A DNA stretch of 59,897 nt from Leptolyngbyaceae cyanobacterium M33_DOE_097 (GTDB lineage: Bacteria; Cyanobacteriota; Cyanobacteriia; Leptolyngbyales; Leptolyngbyaceae), in contig DVDV01000277.1 in the NCBI GenBank assembly GCA_015296075.1, positions 1 through 59,897 on the forward strand, written 5' to 3'. Positions 53,690 through 59,897 of the stretch are shown one piece after another. Position 1 is the stretch's first letter. Every line of letters begins with the position of its first letter. Below the pieces are notes generated by a model. The model was not told the origin of the DNA and searched no databases. It saw nothing but the letters and a program-made list of their open reading frames with translations. Position numbers and translations under genes: made by a program.

Positions 53690-54189
53690 TAGACCGACCA
53701 CCGCTTGCGGCTCAAGAACATCTTGTTGCCGCTGGTGTTGGTGCAGGTCAACCCACTGGTGCTTGCTTGGCAGGTGAAGCCTTCACGCTTCCAGGTGTTG
53801 CCGTAGTTGAGGGTGGGGTAACTGGCGCGGATCGTGTCACCAGCACACAAAGGTTGGGCTTTGCCCCTTTGAGGTAGGACTAACCCGCCCCCCCAATCTA
53901 GTTCGCATGGATCTTGGGTGGGCCGCGGTGGCATTGGGTTTAAACCGCTGACAATTTCACAGCGCAGATAGGTGATTTCGGGTTCGGGTGCTTCAACCAG
54001 GCAATAAATGTTTTTGCTGGGCAACACAAAGCCGCGATCTCGGGATGATGCTTGGGCCAGTCTAGTGGTGGCGCTTGACTCAAAGGTTTGGGCGTGGTTA
54101 AAGCCCTTTGCCCGAACCGCGTCACTGGTCAGCATCAAACTGAGAGGTATGAGGAGAAAAAGTTCTGGAAGCGATCGCGTGTGAGCCAT
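53686..54189 (-). CDS. DUF6636-like secreted protein
   Basis: The 167-residue protein has a signal peptide (about 1-28, ending near DAVRAKG) and a Cys-rich domain. This includes FVLPSKNIYCLVE, YLRCEIVSG, PCELDWGGGLVL, PLCAGDTIR, WKREGFTCQ, GLTCTN and a C-terminal FLSRKRWSVY. The Cys spacing and the closing LSR.R motif fit the DUF6636 pattern. Six cysteines suggest three disulfides in the periplasm. Function unknown. Its last codons share three bases with the end of the UbiB-like gene on the other strand. Confidence 0.82.
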   Translation of the reverse strand: MAHTRSLPELFLLIPLSLMLTSDAVRAKGFNHAQTFESSATTRLAQASSRDRGFVLPSKNIYCLVEAPEPEITYLRCEIVSGLNPMPPRPTQDPCELDWGGGLVLPQRGKAQPLCAGDTIRASYPTLNYGNTWKREGFTCQASTSGLTCTNTSGNKMFLSRKRWSVY

Positions 54190-54373
54190 GTAAAACCTTG
54201 AGCAGGAGGGACATCGCCAGGGAAATTTAGGCTGCCTGTGAAAGCCCTAACCTCAGTGCAGCCAGGGTTTACTTCAAGCGACCCATTTGTGAGGCAGGGG
54301 TTGCGCGTTAGTAGAGTTTTCCCAGCTTTGGGTTGAAAGCAACAAGGCACCTGAAAAAATTAAGCAAAAGTGG

Positions 54374-54877
54374 TTAGCCCTTATGTTTGGGGTCAGAGTT
54401 TTGCTGAGCGACCATCGACTCGACCAGTTTCTTTTCTTGTTTGAGCGAGTCTTCTAACATTTGAATCTGTTCACGACGTGCTTCTAACTCTAGCGATCGC
54501 CGATTTAATTCTTGACTTTGCAGGGTCAAAGATTGCCGCCATTGCTCAGCCCGCTCTGTTTCTTGCTGTAAAAAGGCAGGCGTAATGCCATCTTTGAGAA
54601 ACTTTTGCATGATATCGAGCACCCAATCTTTTGCATCTTTGACAGACACAACCTTACGGCCCTCATGGGAGCCAGAAAGGTCAGCAATCACTAACATGCC
54701 TTCGTTAAAAGTGTCGGTATCAGAAAAGGGGACAATGTCTTCTTTGGTAATCAGTGTCCACGAATGCTCTGTCTTTTGGGAGGCAAGCAGACGCAACTCT
54801 CCTTTACCAAGAAACCCCTTTTTTTGTACCTGTGCGAGATACAACATTGCCGCTCTCTTAACTTGGTTAAATGTCAC
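54374..54877 (-). CDS. Conserved hypothetical protein with C-terminal coiled coil
   Basis: I do not recognise a characterised family. The 167-residue product has a globular N-terminal half (about 1-100). This contains RLLASQKTEHSWTLI, FNEGMLVIADLSGSHEGRKV and AKDWVLDIMQKFL. A Gln/Glu/Arg-rich coiled coil follows (about 105-158). It lacks a signal peptide and membrane helix, so it should be cytosolic. It looks like a genuine gene because the first half has well-formed alternation of strands and helices and the frame is open with typical codon use. It stands alone downstream of a repeat-bearing spacer. Confidence 0.72.
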   Translation of the reverse strand: MTFNQVKRAAMLYLAQVQKKGFLGKGELRLLASQKTEHSWTLITKEDIVPFSDTDTFNEGMLVIADLSGSHEGRKVVSVKDAKDWVLDIMQKFLKDGITPAFLQQETERAEQWRQSLTLQSQELNRRSLELEARREQIQMLEDSLKQEKKLVESMVAQQNSDPKHKG

Positions 54878-55285
54878 AATCCAAAATAGCGTTCTACCCT
54901 GACAAACTCAAGCACTGGTGCTGAACTTGACGGAATAGACATAAAATCTGTCGGTCTTAATTAAATTCCTGACAGAATGCTTAAATACTGCTTCAAGCAT
55001 TAGAAAAGTTTGAGTGATCAAAGCGATTCTTTCAACTTTAGGTGCTTAGTACCAGTTTGTTATGCAGATCCGTGGAATGAGATCTCTCCTTAACCCCCTT
55101 AAAAAGGAGGGAAATCCCTCTTATTCTCCCTTTTTAAGAAGACTAAGGGGATCGGCAGTAATATGCGACCTCACACAGAATTGGTATAACCTAAAACAAC
55201 TTAATTGTTATCTTGCTTTATTTCCTTAATTTAGACCACCACCTCTTATCCTTACTAACGTTTTTATCCTGAATCCGAATAATAA
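54878..55285. other. Spacer with inverted repeat between the coiled-coil gene and valS
   Basis: About 400 bases, AT-rich, between the end of valS and the start of the coiled-coil gene (both minus strand). It contains the inverted repeat at 55098-55138. No ORF is supported. Confidence 0.5.
55098..55138. repeat. Inverted repeat in a cyanobacterial-type intergenic element
   Basis: CTTAAAAAGG (55098-55107) and CCTTTTTAAG (55129-55138) are perfect 10-base arms. An inner GGGAAATCCC lies between them, and outer CCCCCTT / AAGGGG flanks extend to about 55091 and 55150. Elements of this CCCCTTAAAAAGGGG form are frequent in cyanobacterial spacers. It could also stop transcripts from valS. Confidence 0.7.
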
Positions 55286-58006
55286 TTAAAGTCGGCGGAG
55301 GCGATCTCGCAAAATTTGAGCTTGCTTTTCTGCCTCTGCCAGTGCGGTTTTTGCACCCTCAACAACTTCCGGTTTGGCCTTATTAACAAAGTTAGGATTC
55401 TCTAACCGACTGGTCAGTGATTGGGCTTCCGCTTCAATTTTCTTCAAATCTTTCTCAAGCTTAGCCTTTAGCGCATCCACGTCAACCAACCCTGCCAGGG
55501 GGATCAACACCTGCACTGTCCCAACGACCCCAGCAAACATTTTGGTGTCGGCGGGTTCGGTCGCAGTAATGGTCAACGTTTGTACTTTCGCCAGATCCTT
55601 GATGTAGGTTTCACTGCTGGTGAGAATCGTGCGTTCGCGATCGCTCTCACTTTGCAGCACCGCTTCAATCTTGGCACCGGGTTTGATTTCTGCCTCGGCG
55701 CGTAAGTTGCGAATCGTGCGAATCGCGCCGAACAGTAGCTCAAATTCTTGCTCTAGCTCAGGGGTGATCGCGGCAGAGTCAACCGTGGGGTAAGTCTGCA
55801 ACGCCAGGTAGGTGTCATCATCAGATTGGGTCAGTGTGTGCCAGATCTCCTCCGTGATGTGGGGCATAAAGGGATGCAGCAACTTCAAAATGCTTTCGAG
55901 GGTGTGGGCCAGCACTTGTTGCGCTGCCAACCGTGACTCGGCATTGTCACCCTGCAAACGCGATTTAACCAGCTCAATGTACCAGTCGCAGAAATCACCC
56001 CAAATGAACTCGTACAAGCCTTTTGATGCTTCACCCAACCCATAATTGTCGATCGCAGTGCGAGTCTGTTGAGTCACCTGGTTGAGGCGCGACAAAATCC
56101 AGCGATCGGCAGTCAGCAAGTCACCTGCGGGTACGCCAAGTTGGGCCGGAGTCTTGCCATCCAAATTCATCATCACAAAGCGGGAGGCATTCCACAGTTT
56201 GTTGGCAAAGTTGCGCGATGCCTCAACCGTTTCAGACTCATCAGTCTTACGGTTGTAAGCCATACGAATATCTTGTCCGGCTCCGACAACTTCTTTAATC
56301 AGGGCATAGCGCAGGGCATCACAGCCATACTTATCAATCAACAGCAGGGGATCGATGCCATTATTGGACGACTTTGACATCTTCTTGTTGTTTTCATCCC
56401 TTACCAGACCGTGAATGTAGACCGTCTCAAATGGCATTTTGCCGGTAAAGTGGCCTGCCATCATAGTCATGCGAGCGACCCAGAAAAAGATGATGTCAAA
56501 CCCAGTCACGAGCGTTGTGGTGGGGTAGTACTTGGCTAAGTCAGTCGTTTCATCGGGCCAGCCGAGGGTAGAGAAGGGCCACAGCCCTGCAGAAAACCAG
56601 GTATCCAGCACATCAGGATCTTGCTCAACTTGAACATCAGCTCCAAACTGCGCTGCCAGCTTTTCGCGGGCGTCGGCTTCATTCAACGCGACAACAAACG
56701 GCGTGGTGTCGGTGATTTCGCCATTGGTTTCGCTGACCGCATACCAGGCCGGAATCTGGTGCCCCCACCAGAGTTGCCGCGAGATACACCAGTCACGCAG
56801 GCTGACCAACCAATCGCGGTAGACCTTGCGCCAGCGTTCGGGCACAAAGTCTGGTGAGTTGTGGTTGTCGAGCGCATCCAGGGCACGCTCTGACAGGGGA
56901 CGAATTTTGACAAACCACTGGGTTGAAAGCAACGGCTCCACCGGCACCTTGCCGCGATCGCTATAGGGGACGGTGTGCTTGTAATCTTCAACTTTAACCA
57001 GCACGCCCAATTCTTCTAACTTGGCGACCACATTCTTACGGGCCACAAAGCGGTCTTGTCCCTGAAATTCACCGCCATTCTCATTCACGGTGCCGTCTTT
57101 ATTCAGAATGTTGATGAAGGGGAGGTTGTGCCGCTTGCCCATCTCAAAGTCATTCGGGTCGTGCGCTGGCGTGACCTTGACGCAGCCAGTGCCAAAGCTG
57201 GCATCAACGTACTCATCCCCAATGATGGGGATCTCGCGATTCATAATGGGCAGGGTCAGAGTTTTGCCAATCAAATGCTTGTAGCGGGTGTCTTCTGGGT
57301 TGACCGCTACGGCTGTGTCGCCCAGCATCGTTTCGGGACGAGTGGTGGCGACTTCAACGTAGCCAGAACCATCTGTCAGCGGATAACGGAAGTGCCAGAG
57401 ATGGCCGTTGACTTCTTGCGGCTCCACCTCCAGGTCGGACACCGCCGATTGACTGGAAGGACACCAGTTGACCAGGTAGTTGCCCCGGTAGATCAGCCCT
57501 TCTTCGTAGAGTTGGTTAAAGGCTTTGAGTACCGCTGCTGATAGCCCTTCATCCATTGTGAAGCGTTCGCGCGACCAATCGACCGACAGGCCCAAGCGAC
57601 GAATCTGCCCCAAAATCGTGCTACCCGATTCTTCTTTCCACTCCCAGGCGCGTTTGAGGTAAGCGTCACGCCCGACATCCTGACGGGTTTTGCCCTGCGA
57701 TCGCAATTCCTTATCCAGAATTGTGCTGACCGCGATGCTGGCGTGGTCGGTGCCCGGTAACCAGAGCGTGTTGCGCCCAATCATGCGGTGATAGCGAATC
57801 AACACATCAATCAGCGAATGCTCAAAGGCGTGCCCCATGTGCAAGCTGCCCGTCACGTTGGGTGGCGGAATGACGATGCAGTAGGGTTCGCCGGGATGGT
57901 TGGGGTCAGCCGTAAAGACTGCATTGCTTTCCCATAACTTTTGCCATTTTGCTTCTGCGGCTTTTGGTTCGTATTGGCTGGGTAAGTTTGGGGTGGTTGC
58001 AGTCAT
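55286..58006 (-). CDS. valS: Valyl-tRNA synthetase
   Basis: ValS charges tRNA-Val. The 906-residue class I enzyme has the HIGH-type motif in [19 protein letters not shown] (about 47-65) and the editing (CP1) domain with [19 protein letters not shown]. It also has the KMSKS motif in [14 protein letters not shown], an anticodon-binding helical domain and a C-terminal coiled coil (about 835-906; [19 protein letters not shown]). Full length and intact. The gene stands alone. Confidence 0.97.
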   Translation of the reverse strand: MTATTPNLPSQYEPKAAEAKWQKLWESNAVFTADPNHPGEPYCIVIPPPNVTGSLHMGHAFEHSLIDVLIRYHRMIGRNTLWLPGTDHASIAVSTILDKELRSQGKTRQDVGRDAYLKRAWEWKEESGSTILGQIRRLGLSVDWSRERFTMDEGLSAAVLKAFNQLYEEGLIYRGNYLVNWCPSSQSAVSDLEVEPQEVNGHLWHFRYPLTDGSGYVEVATTRPETMLGDTAVAVNPEDTRYKHLIGKTLTLPIMNREIPIIGDEYVDASFGTGCVKVTPAHDPNDFEMGKRHNLPFINILNKDGTVNENGGEFQGQDRFVARKNVVAKLEELGVLVKVEDYKHTVPYSDRGKVPVEPLLSTQWFVKIRPLSERALDALDNHNSPDFVPERWRKVYRDWLVSLRDWCISRQLWWGHQIPAWYAVSETNGEITDTTPFVVALNEADAREKLAAQFGADVQVEQDPDVLDTWFSAGLWPFSTLGWPDETTDLAKYYPTTTLVTGFDIIFFWVARMTMMAGHFTGKMPFETVYIHGLVRDENNKKMSKSSNNGIDPLLLIDKYGCDALRYALIKEVVGAGQDIRMAYNRKTDESETVEASRNFANKLWNASRFVMMNLDGKTPAQLGVPAGDLLTADRWILSRLNQVTQQTRTAIDNYGLGEASKGLYEFIWGDFCDWYIELVKSRLQGDNAESRLAAQQVLAHTLESILKLLHPFMPHITEEIWHTLTQSDDDTYLALQTYPTVDSAAITPELEQEFELLFGAIRTIRNLRAEAEIKPGAKIEAVLQSESDRERTILTSSETYIKDLAKVQTLTITATEPADTKMFAGVVGTVQVLIPLAGLVDVDALKAKLEKDLKKIEAEAQSLTSRLENPNFVNKAKPEVVEGAKTALAEAEKQAQILRDRLRRL

Positions 58007-58159
58007 GAATCTGGGTTGCTGTTTCTACATTAATGATTGTGCCATGCCATTCTAAAGCACTACCAGCCTAATAATCAGTTGGGGGCGATCGCGACAGCCA
58101 GGAACAAACTCAATTGCTATCCCTGGCTGACTTTAGACACGCACTCATCCTACAGCAGA

Positions 58160-58176
58160 CCAGTCATTTTGACTGG
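58160..58176 (-). terminator. Possible hairpin downstream of the sulfatase gene
   Basis: CCAGTC and GACTGG form a 6-bp stem with a 5-base loop just past the sulfatase stop, with outer CAGCAG/CTGCTG arms extending it. It lacks a T tract on the minus strand, so intrinsic termination is doubtful. Confidence 0.3.
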
Positions 58177-58181
58177 CAGAA

Positions 58182-59624
58182 TTAAGGCTGCTGGTCAATC
58201 GCCTCCGCTTCTTCTGGCGTAGCAACCGAAGTAAAGAGTACACTTTTTGCTGCGCCGACCGCTTCGTCAATAAACAGCGGGAATTTAGCATTCTGATAGA
58301 GGACTTCGACTCTCTGTTGCAGCTTGTCGATCATCCCGCGATTTTGATCAGCCAGATTCGTCTTCTCTCCAGGGTCTTTAGCCAGGTTGAACAGTTCAAC
58401 GCGAGATGGCAGGGCAGTTTGCCAAACTAATTTCCAGTCTCCCTGACGAATCGCCGCTCGAAATGGCTCAATCCCATACACAACTTCATTGCGGTAAGGA
58501 ATTTTTCCTCCGGTCAGGGCTGGCCAAACATTGACCCCATCCAGAGGTTTGTTGGGATCAGCCTTTGCACCAGCAAGCTGAGCCAGGGTCGGGTACCAAT
58601 CCACAATATGCATCGGCTGGTTGATTGTAGAGCCAGGCTTGATTTTTCCGGGCCAGTTAGCCAGAGCGGCAACGCGAGTTCCCCCCTCGTAGAGCGAGGC
58701 TTTTCCATCCCGAAAGGGACCGTTATCTGCGGGAATCGTGCCACCAGAGGTGTCAACCTCGCCAGTTACTTTCGCCGATCGCGGCCCACCATTATCACTT
58801 TGGAAGACGACTAGCGTGTTATTTCGCATACCCCGTTTGTCTAAGGCCGTTAATACCTGGCCAATCTGGTCATCCATCGCGGTAATCATCGCCGCGTAAG
58901 CCCGACGATTTGGATCAGTGATGTTTTTGTAGCGGTCAAGATACTCTGGCGGAGCTTGATAGGGCGCGTGGGGAGCGGTAAATGCCAAGTAGAGGAAAAG
59001 CGGGGTCTTAGAGTCATGTTTTTCGATGAGTTTGACGGCATCTTGACCCAATAATGTCGTGACATAGCCCTCTTCCTTGACCAGTTTGTTATTGCGATAC
59101 CAATCAATCTTGCCGTGAGCTGAATGCGTGAAGTAGTCGATTTCGCCCAAAATCGGGCCGTACTGGTAATCAAATCCTCGTTGGAGCGGCCAGTATTTGC
59201 GATCGGCGTGCCCAAGGTGCCATTTGCCGACGATCGCCGTTTTGTAACCTACTTTTTTCAGGGCTTGGGGCAACAACCACTCATCTGTCGCCAAACCATA
59301 GGTTCCCGCTGAGGGAATCACGGCTGTCTGCAAACCATAGCGATAGGGATATCTGCCAGTGAGCAGGGCCGCCCTTGAAGGCGTACACATTGCATGGGCG
59401 TAGTACTGTTGCAGCTCTGCTCCAGTTTTTACCAGGCGATCGAGGTTTGGGGTCTTAATATCTGAGCCGTGGAATCCTACGTCTTTCCACCCCTGGTCAT
59501 CTGACATGATGTAGAGGATGTGAGGACGAGGCGGTTGTTGAGCGTCAGCAGGCGATGGCAACCATCCGTAGATTCCGAAAACAATTGCCAAAATAAAGGC
59601 GATCAAAAATCCCAGAGCTTTCAC
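58182..59624 (-). CDS. Sulfatase (arylsulfatase family), exported
   Basis: From GTG 59624 the protein has 480 residues: an N-terminal signal or anchor helix (ALGFLIAFILAIVFGIYGWL) ending near PADAQ, then the alkaline-phosphatase-like sulfatase fold. The metal site begins with IMSDDQGWKDVGFHG, and the formylglycine motif Cys-Thr-Pro-Ser-Arg lies in MCTPSRAALLTGRYPYRYG. GKWHLGH and FQSDNGGPR supply further active-site residues. It should hydrolyse sulfate esters outside the cytoplasm, perhaps from sulfated polysaccharides, and needs a formylglycine-generating enzyme, which is not in the window. GTG 59624 is preferred because AGGAG lies 11 bases upstream; the open frame continues to a TTG at 59684. 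Confidence 0.93.
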   Translation of the reverse strand: MKALGFLIAFILAIVFGIYGWLPSPADAQQPPRPHILYIMSDDQGWKDVGFHGSDIKTPNLDRLVKTGAELQQYYAHAMCTPSRAALLTGRYPYRYGLQTAVIPSAGTYGLATDEWLLPQALKKVGYKTAIVGKWHLGHADRKYWPLQRGFDYQYGPILGEIDYFTHSAHGKIDWYRNNKLVKEEGYVTTLLGQDAVKLIEKHDSKTPLFLYLAFTAPHAPYQAPPEYLDRYKNITDPNRRAYAAMITAMDDQIGQVLTALDKRGMRNNTLVVFQSDNGGPRSAKVTGEVDTSGGTIPADNGPFRDGKASLYEGGTRVAALANWPGKIKPGSTINQPMHIVDWYPTLAQLAGAKADPNKPLDGVNVWPALTGGKIPYRNEVVYGIEPFRAAIRQGDWKLVWQTALPSRVELFNLAKDPGEKTNLADQNRGMIDKLQQRVEVLYQNAKFPLFIDEAVGAAKSVLFTSVATPEEAEAIDQQP

Positions 59625-59897
59625 AGTGTCTCGTACTCCTATCTCTATCGTTGACTGCAAGGAAGAATGAGTCGGTATGAACAACTTCCTCGTAGTACAG
59701 GTTTAGAGATCAAATTGAGGCGTGACAATCTAAAAATTGCAAGTTCACCAAAGTAAACACAGCAATTCTCATTTTGAAACATTTGTACTGAAGTCAGAGC
59801 CTCTAAAGGCTTGTGCGCTCAATTTTATGAACGGCAGAATGGGTATTCCAGCCATTGATAGCTGTTCAAAATGAATATTTTTGTGAGAATTATTCTC
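59625..59897. other. Region upstream of the sulfatase gene to the window edge
   Basis: About 270 AT-rich bases that should contain the sulfatase promoter. No ORF, RNA or repeat is seen before the sequence ends. Confidence 0.4.

Noticed and set aside
1-59897. tRNA, rRNA, tmRNA, CRISPR, integrase or transposase genes
   Set aside because: No TTCGA-type T-loop context with a cloverleaf, no rRNA signature, no regularly spaced repeats and no DDE or tyrosine-recombinase motifs were seen by eye. A covariance-model scan would settle the RNA question.

Overview
The window looks like a chromosomal segment of a cyanobacterium. The octamer GCGATCGC (HIP1) and its GCGATCG sub-form occur throughout genes and spacers. 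Typical cyanobacterial or photosynthesis-related genes are present: a split orange carotenoid protein pair, thf1/psb29, a CpcT/CpeT-type phycobiliprotein lyase, an oxygen-dependent coproporphyrinogen oxidase (hemF), a RibBA with the long cyanobacterial C-terminus, a NusB with the cyanobacterial insertion and a GAF-GAF-PAS adenylate cyclase of the CyaB type. I cannot name the genus from the sequence; a Leptolyngbya-like filamentous or simple unicellular lineage is a guess.

Layout. 0-5 kb: start of an unidentified gene leaving the left edge, the carotenoid-binding pair (helical carotenoid protein, then C-terminal-domain homologue), queG, a CapA-like membrane-anchored metallophosphatase and an intact class D beta-lactamase. 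5.2-5.7 kb: a repeat block (GC-rich palindromic repeat plus two tandem 63-bp units). 5.7-10.2 kb: thf1, phycobiliprotein lyase, STAS protein, hemF, an SRPBCC protein. 10.2-15 kb: a proline-rich membrane protein, a two-gene cassette (ParA fused to an HsdR-N-like nuclease domain, then a ParB-like protein with a Rho_N tail), and a solitary peptide-type ABC permease. 15.4-19.5 kb: a PTPA-CTERM surface protein and a LysR gene divergent from a SnoaL/SDR/SMP-30 operon. 19.6-25.3 kb: an ABM-domain membrane protein, then DUF502-nusB-ftsY on the minus strand, an HpsJ-like protein and pgl. 25.5-31 kb: two consecutive zinc-ribbon/FHA proteins (the second ending in a probable pseudokinase), ribBA, argC and a second, inverted copy of the palindromic repeat. 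31.5-37.7 kb: a CadD-type transporter, tatC, a thioredoxin-fold protein, a sensor histidine kinase and a beta-propeller protein. 38.6-43.8 kb: a histone-H1-like basic protein, cdsA, cbiT, a cation-efflux transporter and a secreted EndoU-like protein. 44-46 kb: a DUF4157/OmpA-like protein of the type associated with contractile injection systems. 46-59.9 kb: adenylate cyclase, recN, an ABC1/UbiB kinase-like protein, a DUF6636 secreted protein, a coiled-coil protein, valS and a sulfatase.

Most of the window is housekeeping DNA in short transcription units. The places that look accessory are 11.5-13.6 kb (ParA-nuclease/ParB-Rho_N pair, lower in GC by eye), 42.6-45.9 kb (secreted EndoU-like protein next to a DUF4157 protein) and the repeat-bearing spacers at 5.3, 13.8, 31.1, 39.5 and 55.1 kb. 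I saw no tRNA, rRNA, CRISPR array, transposase or integrase gene. All functional calls rest on reading motifs and remembered families; no database search or alignment was run.
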